Shown: positions 1-8,511, numbered from the stretch's first letter. The stretch is DNA of 64,000 bases from Hyphomicrobiales bacterium (GCA_900469615.1 UBYA01000010.1:1-64000), one strand, 5' to 3'. Notes: generated by a model not told the origin, from the sequence alone. Numbers and translations are program-made.

Positions 1-99
1 GACCCGATGATCACCCACACCATGCCGCTCGAAGACATCAACAAGGGCTTCGAACTCATGCACTCAGGCGAAAGCATCAGAAGCGTCGTGCTGTACTAA
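1..99 (+). CDS. S-(hydroxymethyl)glutathione dehydrogenase (class III alcohol dehydrogenase), C-terminal fragment
   Basis: Only the last 32 codons are inside the window, open from base 1 to a TAA at 97-99. The tail reads DPMITHTMPLEDINKGFELM and ends in SVVLY, which matches the C-terminus of zinc-dependent class III alcohol dehydrogenase (glutathione-dependent formaldehyde dehydrogenase). That enzyme oxidises S-hydroxymethylglutathione to S-formylglutathione with NAD in the cytoplasm. The identity is strengthened by gfa and S-formylglutathione hydrolase directly downstream on the same strand, which supply the steps before and after. The catalytic zinc site and cofactor domain lie outside the window and cannot be checked. 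Confidence 0.85.
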   Translation, partial: DPMITHTMPLEDINKGFELMHSGESIRSVVLY

Positions 100-219
100 A
101 AGACTGCCTGAGACTTAGACGGCACAAGGGAACGCTGCACGACTTTGAATGGCACACGGCCTTTTCGCAAATCGATCCGGATTTGGGGGCCGTGGGCAAC
201 CAAGGAGGAGGAGCCGAAC

Positions 220-795
220 ATGCCAGGTCAAGTATCGATACATCCGGCGCTCGACGGCGGAGTGAAGTCAGGACAGGCGGGTTTCAGCGGTGGGACGCTC
301 GTTTGCGCCTGCACCGATCGCCCGGTCAAGGTCGCGATCAACGGCGGGATTGCGCACAATCACGCCTGCGGCTGCACCAAATGCTGGAAGCCGCAAGGCG
401 CCGCCTTTTCGATCGTCGCGGTGACGCCCCATGAAAATGTGAAGGTTCTCGAAAATGGCGACAAGCTCGCGATCGTCGATCCGGACGCATTGATTCTCCG
501 CCATGCCTGCAAGGCGTGCGGCGTTCACATGTACGGGCCGGTAGAGCGCGACCACGCTTTCAAGGGCCTGGATTTCATCCATCCGGAACGTTTCCAGGAG
601 AGCGGCTGGCCGGAACCCACATTCGCGGCCTTCGTTTCGTCCATTATCGAATCGGGAACGCCGCCTTCCGCGATGAGCGCCGTTCGCAGCCGGCTGAGGG
701 AACTCCGCCTAGAGCCATATGACTGCCTCTCGCCGGCGTTGATGGACGTCGTCGCTACCTTTGTGGCGAAAAAGGCGGGAACTTTGAGGGAATAA
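220..795 (+). CDS. gfa: S-(hydroxymethyl)glutathione synthase (glutathione-dependent formaldehyde-activating enzyme)
   Basis: This 191-residue GFA/CENP-V family protein promotes condensation of formaldehyde with glutathione. Seven cysteines have the family spacing: C29 and C31 (VCAC), C50, C52 and C55 (CGCTKC), and C97 and C100 (CKAC); in the family these hold two zinc ions. I chose the ATG at 220 because a strong AAGGAGGAG ribosome site ends ten bases before it and the length fits the family. The frame is also open from an ATG at 145, but that has no comparable site. It sits between formaldehyde dehydrogenase and S-formylglutathione hydrolase, so the complete glutathione-dependent detoxification route is clustered here. 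Confidence 0.95.
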   Translation: MPGQVSIHPALDGGVKSGQAGFSGGTLVCACTDRPVKVAINGGIAHNHACGCTKCWKPQGAAFSIVAVTPHENVKVLENGDKLAIVDPDALILRHACKACGVHMYGPVERDHAFKGLDFIHPERFQESGWPEPTFAAFVSSIIESGTPPSAMSAVRSRLRELRLEPYDCLSPALMDVVATFVAKKAGTLRE

Positions 796-882
796 ATCTG
801 GCCCCGTGCGTGGGACTTCGATAAACCGCGACTGCGCGTCCGGTCGGATGCGCAGCGCTCTTCATGATAAAGTTCTGTTTCC

Positions 883-1347
883 ATGATTTATGTCGATGCC
901 GATGCCTGCCCGGTGAAGCCGGAGATTTTGAAGGTGGCCGAGCGCCACGGCATCGAGGTGACGTTCGTCGCCAATTCCGGGCTCAGGCCGTCGCGTGATC
1001 CGATGGTGCGCAATGTCATCGTCTCCAACGCCTTCGACGCCGCCGACAACTGGATCGCGGAACATGCAGGCCCCGGCGACGTCGTCGTGACGGCCGATGT
1101 CCCGCTGGCCGGGCGTTGCGTCGCAGCCGGAGCGGAAGTAACGGGGCCGACCGGCCGCATCTTCGACAAAACCAATATCGGCATGGTGACCGCCATGCGC
1201 GATCTCGGCGCCCATCTTCGCGAAACCGGTGAAAGCAAGGGCTACAACGCCTCCTTCTCGCCGCGCGACCGCTCCGCCTTTCTCGAAACCTTCGATCGCC
1301 TTTGCCGCCGCGCAAAGGCCCATCAATCGCCTGGAGACCAGCCGTGA
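883..1347 (+). CDS. UPF0178 (YaiI/YqxD) family protein
   Basis: The protein has 154 residues, begins MIYVDADACPVKPEI and contains the conserved block VVTADVPLAGRCV. Both are hallmarks of the YaiI/YqxD (DUF188) family, which has a PIN-like fold with conserved aspartates (D5, D7). No biochemical role is established for the family, though the fold suggests a nuclease-like activity. The stop codon overlaps the GTG start of the S-formylglutathione hydrolase, so the two are translationally coupled inside a formaldehyde detoxification cluster. Whether it takes part in that pathway is unknown. Confidence 0.9.
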   Translation: MIYVDADACPVKPEILKVAERHGIEVTFVANSGLRPSRDPMVRNVIVSNAFDAADNWIAEHAGPGDVVVTADVPLAGRCVAAGAEVTGPTGRIFDKTNIGMVTAMRDLGAHLRETGESKGYNASFSPRDRSAFLETFDRLCRRAKAHQSPGDQP

Positions 1348-2177
1348 ACATCATTTCCCAAAACACCGCCTTCGGCGGCATGCAGGGCGTCTTTTCGCAT
1401 GAATCGGAAGCCTGCAAATGCGAGATGACCTTTGCCGTATTCGTGCCGCCACAGGCGATCCAGGAGCCACGGCCCGTCCTTTGGTATCTTTCCGGCCTCA
1501 CCTGCACCCACGCCAACGTCATGGAGAAAGGCGAATACCGCCGCATGGCCGCCGAACTCGGCCTGATCATCGTCTGCCCGGACACGAGCCCGCGTGGCAA
1601 CGACGTGCCTGACGAACTGACCAATTGGCAGATGGGCAAAGGCGCAGGCTTCTATCTGGATGCGACCGAGACGCCTTGGGCCGAAAACTACCGGATGTAC
1701 ACTTACGTCACGGAAGAACTGCCCGCGATCGTCGCCAGGCAATTCCGCGCCGACATGAGCCGGCAGGGCATCTTCGGCCATTCCATGGGCGGCCACGGCG
1801 CCATGACGATCGCACTCAGGAATCCGGACCGCTTCAAAAGTTGCTCCGCCTTCGCTCCCATCGTCCAGCCCTCGACGGCCGACTGGTCGGCACCCGCCCT
1901 CGAAAAGTATCTCGGCAGCGATAAGGCCGCGTGGAGACGATATGACGCCTGCTCGCTCGTCGAGGATGGTGCGCGCTTCCCCGAGTTCCTGGTGGACCAG
2001 GGCAAGGCCGACGGTTTCCTTGAAAACGGTCTGCGCCCCTGGCTGTTCGAAGAAGCGGTCAAAGGCACCGGCATCGGTCTCACGCTGCGCATGCACGAGC
2101 GCTATGACCATTCGTATTATTTCATCTCGACCTTCATGGACGATCACCTGAAGTGGCATGCCGCACGCCTGGGGTGA
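1344..2177 (+). CDS. fghA: S-formylglutathione hydrolase
   Basis: This 277-residue serine esterase (esterase D family) hydrolyses S-formylglutathione to formate and glutathione, the last step of glutathione-dependent formaldehyde oxidation. The nucleophile elbow is GHSMGG with Ser147; the family's LSGLTC segment is at about residues 49-54, and the C-terminal RYDHSYYF carries the likely catalytic His. I start it at the GTG at 1344, which gives the family N-terminus (NIISQNTAFGG) and family length, and overlaps the previous stop by four bases. An in-frame ATG at 1302 would add 14 residues unlike any family N-terminus. Confidence 0.93.
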   Translation: MNIISQNTAFGGMQGVFSHESEACKCEMTFAVFVPPQAIQEPRPVLWYLSGLTCTHANVMEKGEYRRMAAELGLIIVCPDTSPRGNDVPDELTNWQMGKGAGFYLDATETPWAENYRMYTYVTEELPAIVARQFRADMSRQGIFGHSMGGHGAMTIALRNPDRFKSCSAFAPIVQPSTADWSAPALEKYLGSDKAAWRRYDACSLVEDGARFPEFLVDQGKADGFLENGLRPWLFEEAVKGTGIGLTLRMHERYDHSYYFISTFMDDHLKWHAARLG

Positions 2178-2210
2178 AATCGGCGGCATGGCTGCCACGC
2201 GCTCCATACC

Positions 2211-2239
2211 TTGAAAAGCTCTTGAAGCCGAGGCATATA
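2211..2239 (+). promoter_or_regulatory. Predicted sigma-70 type promoter for the guanidine exporter
   Basis: A TTGAAA box at 2211-2216 and a CATATA box at 2234-2239 are 17 bases apart, close to the housekeeping consensus. Transcription would begin about 2245-2247, exactly at the first base-paired position of the riboswitch hairpin. This is a sequence match only. Confidence 0.55.
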
Positions 2240-2244
2240 GCTAT

Positions 2245-2324
2245 CCGCGCAGACGACTGCGGCGGCCGATATTCTTTTATGGGCCGTAACATCCGCGGGG
2301 ACGGCCTCGCTCTGAACGAAGGAG
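2245..2324 (+). promoter_or_regulatory. Guanidine-II (mini-ykkC) riboswitch
   Basis: Two small hairpins carry the ACGR tetraloop that defines this class. The first has stem GCAG/CTGC closing loop ACGA (2249-2260), extended by CCGC pairing with GCGG around one bulged G (2245-2265). The second has the six-pair stem GCGGGG/CCTCGC closing loop ACGG (2295-2310). The 29-base linker is within the known range. The AAGGAG ribosome site (2319-2324) follows directly, as expected for a translational switch in which guanidine binding frees the site. The gene controlled is a SugE/Gdx guanidinium exporter, the classic partner of this riboswitch. Confidence 0.88.
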
Positions 2325-2330
2325 CGTAAA

Positions 2331-2645
2331 ATGGCTTGGTTCCTGCTTTTCCTTGCGGGCTTGTTTGAAATCGGCTGGGCAGTCGGCCTTAAATATACAG
2401 ATGGCTTCACGCGGCCGACGCCGACGGTTCTTACTATCATCTCCATGATCATGAGCGTGGTGCTGCTCGGCCTCGCCGTGAAGACCTTGCCGATGGGCAC
2501 CGCCTATGCGGTTTGGACCGGCATCGGCACCGTCGGCACGGTTCTGCTGGGCATCGTGTTGCTGGGCGACCCTGCAAATCTCGTCCGTGTGTTCTGCATC
2601 GGCTTGATCATCGCCGGCATTGCCGGCCTCAAGCTTGCGGCCTGA
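2331..2645 (+). CDS. gdx: Guanidinium exporter of the SMR family (Gdx/SugE)
   Basis: This 104-residue small multidrug resistance protein has four membrane segments and the central Glu13 (AGLFEIGWA) that binds substrate and protons. The AVWTGIG motif in helix 3 is typical of the SugE/Gdx branch rather than of the multidrug EmrE branch. Gdx proteins work as antiparallel dimers that exchange guanidinium for protons at the inner membrane. AAGGAG lies six bases before the ATG. The guanidine-II riboswitch just upstream supports guanidinium as the substrate. It forms a single-gene unit, followed by a palindromic repeat. Confidence 0.93.
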   Translation: MAWFLLFLAGLFEIGWAVGLKYTDGFTRPTPTVLTIISMIMSVVLLGLAVKTLPMGTAYAVWTGIGTVGTVLLGIVLLGDPANLVRVFCIGLIIAGIAGLKLAA

Positions 2646-2659
2646 CGGATTCCGATCCC

Positions 2660-2699
2660 TAGAACGGCTCCTGGTTCCACGGAATCGCTGAGCCGCTCC
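2660..2699. repeat. Short palindromic intergenic repeat, copy A
   Basis: This 40-base imperfect inverted repeat begins TAGAACGGCTCC and ends GAGCCGCTCC. A second copy of the same length and design lies at 49246-49285. The pair resembles the short palindromes scattered between genes in Rhizobium genomes. It lies between the gdx stop and a converging DoxX gene and may also act as a terminator. Confidence 0.6.
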
Positions 2700-2735
2700 G
2701 GATGGAAAACCGCTGCTTGCGTTTCCTGGATTACT

Positions 2736-3119
2736 CTAGCGCCGGCGATTGTCCAGCGCCCAGTTCCCCGGTCCGGAAAACACCAGAAACAGGAAGACGA
2801 AGCAGAACAGGATCGCTCCGTCTCCCTGATTGTTGGCCGGGAAGAAATCGATCGGCATATGCACCATGAAATAGGCAATTGCCATTTCACCGCTGAGCAG
2901 AAAGGCGACGGGACGGGTAAAGAGCCCGAGCAGGACCAGGATGCCGCCCGCCAACTCCAATATCCCCGCGATGAAGAACAGCGTCGTGATGGCGTAGGGC
3001 GCCGGCGGAAAGCCGAATAGCTTCTGCGTGCCGTGCTCGATGAACAACAAGGCGGTCATGCTTCGCAGAATTGCGAGCGCGGAAGGCTGATAAGGCGAGA
3101 GGCGCTTGGAAAGTGACAT
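2736..3119 (-). CDS. DoxX family membrane protein (paralogue 1)
   Basis: This 127-residue protein has four hydrophobic segments and the DoxX family signature in which the chain begins with MTALLFIEHGTQKLFGFP, followed by IAGILELAGGILVLLGLFTRP. DoxX proteins are small inner-membrane proteins with roles proposed in redox or thiol stress; the exact substrate is unknown. GGAG stands about six bases before the ATG. The adjacent gene at 3257-3649 is a close paralogue with the same motifs in the same order, so this pair is a local duplication. Confidence 0.88.
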   Translation of the reverse strand: MSLSKRLSPYQPSALAILRSMTALLFIEHGTQKLFGFPPAPYAITTLFFIAGILELAGGILVLLGLFTRPVAFLLSGEMAIAYFMVHMPIDFFPANNQGDGAILFCFVFLFLVFSGPGNWALDNRRR

Positions 3120-3216
3120 GAAGATCTCCGTTCGAATTCGGACGGCGAACGGGATCCTGTCGAAAATTCTCTCGTCCTGCCGGCAATGGCATCAACACGC
3201 GAGAGACTATTTTATT

Positions 3217-3247
3217 CGCCGGGCCCGACGATCGATCGAGCCCGGCG
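3217..3247. terminator. GC-rich hairpin between the two DoxX genes
   Basis: CGCCGGGC (3217-3224) pairs with GCCCGGCG (3240-3247) around a 15-base loop, just after the stop of the upstream minus-strand DoxX gene. There is no T-run on the minus strand, so it may be an attenuating or RNA-stabilising hairpin rather than a strong intrinsic terminator. Confidence 0.35.
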
Positions 3248-3256
3248 CGGCATGAT

Positions 3257-3649
3257 TTACTTCTTCTTGTTGTCGATCGCCAGAAGGCCGGGGCCTGCGA
3301 AGATCAGGAACAGGAAGACGAAGCAGTAAAGGATGGCTGCATCGCCGCCATTATTGGCGGGGTAGAAGTTCTTTGGATAATGCGCCATGAAATAGGCGAC
3401 CGCCATATTGCCGCAAAGGATGAAGGCGACAGGACGGGTGAAGAATCCAACAATCGTTGCCAACCCGCCGACGACCTCGATGATACCCTGAACCAGAAGC
3501 AGGGTCGGCAGCGGACTTGGAAATTGACCACCGGGCGGAAAGCCGAAAAGCTTTTGCAGGCCATGTTCGATGAACAATACGCCGGTGACGATACGCAATA
3601 CAGTAAGAGCGTGGGGCTGATATTGATTCAGCCGATCGGAAAGCGCCAT
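3257..3649 (-). CDS. DoxX family membrane protein (paralogue 2)
   Basis: This 130-residue DoxX membrane protein resembles the neighbour at 2736-3119: VLFIEHGLQKLFGFPPGG, then VVGGLATIVGFFTRPVAF, then the FYPANNGGDAAILYCFVFLFL block. The paralogue carries FFPANNQGDGAILFCFVF at the equivalent place. I start it at the ATG ending at 3649, which has GGAG six bases upstream; a TTG six codons earlier is a weaker alternative. The protein ends in a lysine-rich tail (DNKKK). Its function in this organism is not shown by the sequence. Confidence 0.88.
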   Translation of the reverse strand: MALSDRLNQYQPHALTVLRIVTGVLFIEHGLQKLFGFPPGGQFPSPLPTLLLVQGIIEVVGGLATIVGFFTRPVAFILCGNMAVAYFMAHYPKNFYPANNGGDAAILYCFVFLFLIFAGPGLLAIDNKKK

Positions 3650-3772
3650 TTTTAACTCCAGTTTCAACTCCCCCTGCAGGAAGCTTTAGAGCGGCCCGCC
3701 TTCGACGGGAAAACACGGCTTCTGACGTCCAATCAATTTTCCGTGTAAAATCCGTGGCTTGTTGTCACAGCT

Positions 3773-5305
3773 CTACAGAGGAATATTGTCGTGCTTCTTC
3801 CAGGGGTTGGTCAGATCCTTGTTACGCAACATCCTGAGGCCCTGCGCCAGCCGCCGCCGGGTGGAGCGCGGCATGATCACTTCATCGATATAGCCGCGTT
3901 CGGCGGCGACGAAGGGGGACAGGAAGCGGTCCTCATACATCTTCGTATGGGCTGCGATCTTTTCCGGATCGGCAATATCCTTGCGGAAGATGATTTCGAC
4001 CGCGCCCTTGGCGCCCATGACGGCGATCTGCGCCGTCGGCCAGGCATAGTTGAGATCGCCGCGCAGATGCTTCGAGGCCATCACATCGTAAGCGCCGCCG
4101 AATGCCTTGCGGGTAATGACGGTCAGCTTCGGCACGGTGGCCTCGGCATAGGCAAAGAGCAGCTTGGCGCCGTGCTTGATAAGGCCACCATATTCCTGTG
4201 CCGTCCCCGGCAGGAAACCGGGCACGTCGACGAAGGTGACGATCGGGATATTGAAGCAATCGCAGAAGCGCACGAAGCGCGCCGCCTTGCGCGACGCATC
4301 GCTGTCGAGAACGCCGGCCAGCACCATGGGCTGGTTGGCGACGAAGCCTACCGTGGCCCCTTCGATACGGCCAAAGCCGCAAACGATATTCTTGGCGAAG
4401 CTCTCCTGTATCTCGAAGAAATCGCCCTCGTCCGCCACCTTCAGGATCAGTTCCTTGATGTCGTAGGGCTTGTTGGCATTGGCCGGGATCAGTGTATCGA
4501 GCGAGGCGTCCGGATCGATCGCGGACTGATAGCACTCGATCTCGGGCACCGCCGCCGTGTTCGACTGCGGCAGGAAATCGATGAGCCGCCGCACCTGCAA
4601 AAGCGTATCGACGTCGTTGTCGTAGGCTGCATCGGCAATCGAGGATTTCGTTGTATGCACCGACGCGCCGCCGAGTTGCTCCGACGTCACGGTCTCGTTG
4701 GTGACGGTCTTCACCACATCCGGTCCGGTGACGAACATATAGGACGTGTCGCGGACCATGAAGATGAAATCCGTCATGGCGGGCGAATAGACGTCGCCAC
4801 CGGCACAGGGACCCATGATGATCGAAATCTGCGGAATGACGCCGGAGGCCAGCACATTGCGCTGGAACACCTCGGCATAGCCGCCGAGCGCCGCCACGCC
4901 CTCCTGAATGCGGGCGCCGCCGGCATCGTAGATACCGATGATCGGCGCCCGGTTCTTCAGCGCCATGTCCTGTACCTTGGTGATCTTTTCCGCATGCGAT
5001 TCTGAAAGAGATCCACCGAAGACAGTGAAATCCTTGGCAAAAATGAAAACAGTGCGCCCGTTGACAGTACCCCATCCGGTCACGACGCCGTCGCCGGCGA
5101 TCTTGCTCTTGTCCATGCCGAAATCGGTCGAGCGGTGTTCGACGAACATGTCGAACTCCTCGAAGGACCCTTCGTCCAGGAAGATATCGATGCGTTCGCG
5201 CGCCGTCAGCTTGCCGCGCGCGTGCTGAGCGTCGATACGCACCTGCCCGCCGCCAAGTCTTGCCACTTCACGACGGCGTTCCAGTTCCTGCAGGATTTCC
5301 TTCAT
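3773..5305 (-). CDS. pccB: Propionyl-CoA carboxylase beta chain (carboxyltransferase)
   Basis: This 510-residue acyl-CoA carboxyltransferase beta chain moves the carboxyl group from carboxybiotin to propionyl-CoA, giving methylmalonyl-CoA. The N-terminal half carries [19 protein letters not shown] and the glycine-rich [11 protein letters not shown]; the C-terminal half carries [17 protein letters not shown] and the GGAYDVM oxyanion region. The length matches PccB (about 510), and the GDGVVTGWG segment is typical of the propionyl-CoA group. The biotinylated alpha subunit gene is not downstream within the window, since the next genes on this strand are DoxX genes. GGAGAG precedes the ATG. Confidence 0.93.
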   Translation of the reverse strand: MKEILQELERRREVARLGGGQVRIDAQHARGKLTARERIDIFLDEGSFEEFDMFVEHRSTDFGMDKSKIAGDGVVTGWGTVNGRTVFIFAKDFTVFGGSLSESHAEKITKVQDMALKNRAPIIGIYDAGGARIQEGVAALGGYAEVFQRNVLASGVIPQISIIMGPCAGGDVYSPAMTDFIFMVRDTSYMFVTGPDVVKTVTNETVTSEQLGGASVHTTKSSIADAAYDNDVDTLLQVRRLIDFLPQSNTAAVPEIECYQSAIDPDASLDTLIPANANKPYDIKELILKVADEGDFFEIQESFAKNIVCGFGRIEGATVGFVANQPMVLAGVLDSDASRKAARFVRFCDCFNIPIVTFVDVPGFLPGTAQEYGGLIKHGAKLLFAYAEATVPKLTVITRKAFGGAYDVMASKHLRGDLNYAWPTAQIAVMGAKGAVEIIFRKDIADPEKIAAHTKMYEDRFLSPFVAAERGYIDEVIMPRSTRRRLAQGLRMLRNKDLTNPWKKHDNIPL

Positions 5306-5368
5306 GCGACCCTCTCTCCAACACCGCTCGGACTTAGCACGGCGCGCGCCATGTTTGAAGCTACCGGC

Positions 5369-5839
5369 TCAGTTCGCCAGCCGCGGCGTGTTCAGCGAGA
5401 ATATGGAGCGGACACGAGCGGCGATGTCTTCCGCCATCAGTTCATCCGCCGTGGCGGGATCGGGGGCGACGGTTCTGACTTCGAAGGACGCCATGGCGAC
5501 CACGGCACCGCCGTCCAGTGCGGCCGCATCAATGTTGATCTTGGCGCTGTTGCGATCGCGGTTGAAACCGCGCGCCCTGCGGACGTCGCTCAGACGGATG
5601 GTCAGGGCGACCTGCGGCAATGGTGCCGTGCGGGTCGTTACGGCGATTGCGGCGTTGACGCGATCGTTGATCGCGGCAACCAGTGCCGGCGATACCGGTG
5701 GCAAGGCCTCGTCCGCCACGACGGAAGCGCCGCGAACGTCATAGGCGGGAGGCGGAGGTGCCACGGACCAGCTCGAGCATGCGGCCAATACCAAACATCC
5801 CACGAGCGCCGACACGGCACCCGACCTCGACAACAACAT
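5369..5839 (-). CDS. Putative lipoprotein of unknown function
   Basis: This 156-residue protein has a typical lipoprotein signal peptide: basic start, hydrophobic core VSALVGCLVLAAC, and a lipobox LAAC placing the lipidated Cys at residue 21. A proline-rich stretch (VAPPPPAY) follows, then a soluble domain of about 100 residues containing ALTIRLSDVRRARGF. I recognise no named family. It would be anchored facing the periplasm. It is read in the same direction as pccB, which starts 63 bases further on, so it may share its transcript. Confidence 0.8.
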   Translation of the reverse strand: MLLSRSGAVSALVGCLVLAACSSWSVAPPPPAYDVRGASVVADEALPPVSPALVAAINDRVNAAIAVTTRTAPLPQVALTIRLSDVRRARGFNRDRNSAKINIDAAALDGGAVVAMASFEVRTVAPDPATADELMAEDIAARVRSIFSLNTPRLAN

Positions 5840-5908
5840 GATAACAGTCCCGGCTTCCGAACTTGCAAGATGCGAAGATCGCTATAAAGGACTGGAAATC
5901 AACAATAT

Positions 5909-6694
5909 TCAACTGTGAAGCGCAGAAAAAACGTCGACGGCGGCCTGAAATTCCTCAAAACGCTGCGCACGGCGCTGTTCCGCTTCCTCGTCGCTGCCCC
6001 AATGCTCGATCGTCCAGTCCTCATCGAGATGGGCAAGTGACCAGACATCGGCAAAAGACAGAAAACCTTCGGCAAAGGCAAGCGCAAGGATCGCCGAGCC
6101 GGTCAGGGTCGTGATCGTGTGCAGGCTCGCAAGCTCCATTGGCGTGTCGTATTTGCGCATGGCGGCAGAGAAGGCGGCGATGGCTTCGCCCGGCTGCTCC
6201 TGGTGCATGACGCCTTCAGCCAGAATGAAGCGGGCGCCGATGTCGCGCGCCGCCCAGTCGATCACCGGGTTCCATCGCTCCGCTTGCCGCTCGACAAGAC
6301 GCTCCGGCCCGTCGGCGCGGTAGCAAAGCAGGTCGCTGCCGGAAAAACGGACGATTTCATCGAACACGGCCTGGCTCTCGGCCGCAACGCCATCGATGGC
6401 CGTGTTGACAAGGCGCGTGACCGGCATGGTCGCGGGATCGATGACATCGACCTGACGCGTCCATTCGGCGGCCACCAACCGGGCAAGGGCCTCCGTCGGC
6501 AAGGCCAGAGAGCGCCTCGCCGGTGTCTTGACGACCTTGCCGTCGAGCGCGATGGCATGGCCGGCCTCGTCCACGCCGATCGTCACATCCTTGTAAAAGC
6601 GCTTGGGCAGCGGCTTCTTCATCTGGATCTGCGCACGGCGGATCGGATCGGGATGGCTGAGACCCTCGGAAAGATCGTTCAACAGGTCGCGCAT
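5909..6694 (-). CDS. ATP12 family F1-ATPase assembly chaperone
   Basis: This 261-residue protein matches the ATP12 family, found in mitochondria and alphaproteobacteria, which helps the F1-ATPase alpha subunit assemble. Family features are KRFYKDVTIGVDEAGHAIALDGK near residue 32, TPARRSLALPT, WTRQVDVIDPATMPVTRLVNTAID and the C-terminal LTIHTITTLTGSAILALA-like region (here LHTITTLTGSAILALAFAEG) followed by acidic DEDWTIEHWG. GAGGTG lies just before the ATG. It starts nine bases after the HAD phosphatase stop, forming a three-gene unit with the pseudouridine synthase; the same order is common in rhizobia. Confidence 0.92.
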   Translation of the reverse strand: MRDLLNDLSEGLSHPDPIRRAQIQMKKPLPKRFYKDVTIGVDEAGHAIALDGKVVKTPARRSLALPTEALARLVAAEWTRQVDVIDPATMPVTRLVNTAIDGVAAESQAVFDEIVRFSGSDLLCYRADGPERLVERQAERWNPVIDWAARDIGARFILAEGVMHQEQPGEAIAAFSAAMRKYDTPMELASLHTITTLTGSAILALAFAEGFLSFADVWSLAHLDEDWTIEHWGSDEEAEQRRAQRFEEFQAAVDVFSALHS

Positions 6695-6703
6695 GGGCTC
6701 ACC

Positions 6704-7357
6704 TCAGAGAATATGGCTCAACAGGTCGTTCGGATGGTGGGCGATCGCGTCGGCGCCGGCCGCCAGCAGTTCCTCGACGGAAGCATAGCCCCAGGCGACG
6801 CCGATGGCAGTCGCGCCTGCCGCCTTCGCCATCTGCATGTCGTAGACGGCGTCGCCGATGACGATGGTATCGTGCGGATCCATGCCGGTTTCGTCGCAGC
6901 ATTCCGTCACCATCGCCGGATGCGGCTTCGACGGGCAATCGTCGGCCGTGCGTGAGACGATGAAATAGGGCGCGAAATCGTTGACGGCAAGAATATGGGT
7001 CAAGCCGCGGCGGGATTTACCCGTCACGGCGCCGAGCAGCAGCTCTTCATGGCCGGCAAGCGTCTCGATCAGCGGCTTGATGCCATCGAAGAGCGGCGTC
7101 TGCATGTCCGCCTCGTCCCGCACCTCGGGAAAGATCGATTTGTAATGCGCGGTCATGGCGACAGCCTCCTCGTCGACATGCGGCTTGCCCTGCAGGCGGG
7201 CGATAGCGATGTCGAGCGTGAGGCCGATGATCGACTTGGTGGCGGAAACGTCCGGACGCTTGTAGCCGAAGGCCACGAACGTCCGCGCCATGACTTCATG
7301 GATCAGCCGCACGCTGTCGACCAGCGTACCGTCGCAATCGAAAAGAACCAGCTTCAT
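6704..7357 (-). CDS. HAD superfamily (subfamily IA) phosphatase
   Basis: This 217-residue haloacid dehalogenase-like hydrolase has motif I FDCDGTLVDS with nucleophile Asp7 and acid Asp9, motif II in LLGAVTGKS, motif III Lys in CPSKPHPAMV, and motif IV as IVIGDAVYDMQMAKAAG. This is the phosphoglycolate phosphatase-like layout with a helical cap. The physiological substrate cannot be read from the sequence. Its ATG overlaps the stop of the pseudouridine synthase gene by four bases, so the two are translationally coupled. Confidence 0.9.
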   Translation of the reverse strand: MKLVLFDCDGTLVDSVRLIHEVMARTFVAFGYKRPDVSATKSIIGLTLDIAIARLQGKPHVDEEAVAMTAHYKSIFPEVRDEADMQTPLFDGIKPLIETLAGHEELLLGAVTGKSRRGLTHILAVNDFAPYFIVSRTADDCPSKPHPAMVTECCDETGMDPHDTIVIGDAVYDMQMAKAAGATAIGVAWGYASVEELLAAGADAIAHHPNDLLSHIL

Positions 7358-8352
7358 TCGTCGTCCGGCTCCCCTGCCGATGCCATGTCAAGTCCGAGAA
7401 GGTTCCAGGTCTGCACCATATGCGGCGGCAGAGGGGCCGTGATGCGCAGGCGTCCGCCGTTCGGATGCGGAATATCGATATGGCGGGCATGAAGATGCAG
7501 CCGCTTCTGCACGCCGCCCGGGAAATCCCAGTTCGGATCGTCATCGAAATATTTGGGGTCGCCGATGATCGGGTGGCCCATGTGCAGCGCGTGGACGCGC
7601 AGCTGATGCGTGCGGCCGGTATAGGGCTCCATCTCGAGCCAGGCGAGGCTCTGGGCGGCGGTTTCGATCACGCGATAATAGGAAATGGCGTGATCGGCGC
7701 CCTCCTCCCCGTGCTTGGCGATGCGCATACGGTCGCCATCGGGCGTCGCCTCCTTTACCAGCCAGGTCGAAATCTTGTCCTCATGCTTGCGCGGCACGCC
7801 CTTTACCAGTGACCAATAGGTCTTCTTGGTGTCGCGCTCGCGGAAGGCTGCCGTCAATTTCTGCGCCGCGCCACGGGTACGGGCAATAACGAGAACGCCC
7901 GACGTGTCGCGGTCGAGACGATGCACCAGGCGCGGCTTCTCGCCCTTCTTGTTCGTCCATGCCTCGAGCATCTTGTCGATATGACGGGTAAGGCCGGAGC
8001 CGCCCTGAACCGCGAGTCCGGCCGGCTTGTTCAGCACATAGACCTTCTCGTCTTCATGCAGCAGCATGCGCGCAAGCAGCTCGCCATCGCCGGAATGCTT
8101 GAGCTCGCTGCCGGCTATGGGGCCGCCTTTCGGCCCCTTGGCGTCGACGTCGAGCGGCGGAACGCGCACCATCTGCCCCGGCTGAACGCGCGCATCCGTC
8201 TTCACGCGGCCGCCGTCGACGCGCACCTGGCCGGATCGCAGAAGCTTCTGCAGCTGTCCGAAGCCAAGGCCCGGAAAATGCACCTTGAACCATCGGTCGA
8301 GGCGCATGCCGGCCTCGTCAGGCTCGACCTTTATATGCTCAATCCCGGCCAT
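7354..8352 (-). CDS. RluA-family 23S rRNA/tRNA pseudouridine synthase (RluC/RluD-like)
   Basis: This 332-residue protein has an N-terminal S4 RNA-binding domain (about residues 14-60, RLDRWFKVHFPGLGFGQLQKLL) and a C-terminal RluA catalytic domain. The signature HRLDRDTSG spans 144-152 with catalytic Asp147. The family converts specific uridines in rRNA or tRNA to pseudouridine; the S4 domain and length favour an RluC-like enzyme acting on 23S rRNA, but the target site is inference. It is the first gene of a coupled unit with the HAD phosphatase and ATP12 genes. Confidence 0.92.
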   Translation of the reverse strand: MAGIEHIKVEPDEAGMRLDRWFKVHFPGLGFGQLQKLLRSGQVRVDGGRVKTDARVQPGQMVRVPPLDVDAKGPKGGPIAGSELKHSGDGELLARMLLHEDEKVYVLNKPAGLAVQGGSGLTRHIDKMLEAWTNKKGEKPRLVHRLDRDTSGVLVIARTRGAAQKLTAAFRERDTKKTYWSLVKGVPRKHEDKISTWLVKEATPDGDRMRIAKHGEEGADHAISYYRVIETAAQSLAWLEMEPYTGRTHQLRVHALHMGHPIIGDPKYFDDDPNWDFPGGVQKRLHLHARHIDIPHPNGGRLRITAPLPPHMVQTWNLLGLDMASAGEPDDE

Positions 8353-8482
8353 TCTTCTTCTTTCAAATACCGCGGCATGTCCCGGGAAACGCCAGACTGC
8401 CGCTGGACGGAATCACGCCTATTCAAACGACGGGACCCTTCGCCCCGCAGCCGGAGATTTTCCGGCCTTTTGACGTGGCTTT

Positions 8483-8511
8483 AGAGCATTTCGAGGAAAA
8501 GTGGAAACCGG
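8483..8511. repeat. Rhizobial dispersed intergenic repeat (AGAGCATTT type)
   Basis: The 29-base stretch starting AGAGCATTTCGAGGAAAAG and running into GTGGAAACCGG matches, from memory, a sequence found many times between genes in Rhizobiales. Here it is cut short and runs straight into the perfect palindrome at 8512-8531. Only one copy is visible in the window, so the repeat status rests on prior knowledge. Confidence 0.5.
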
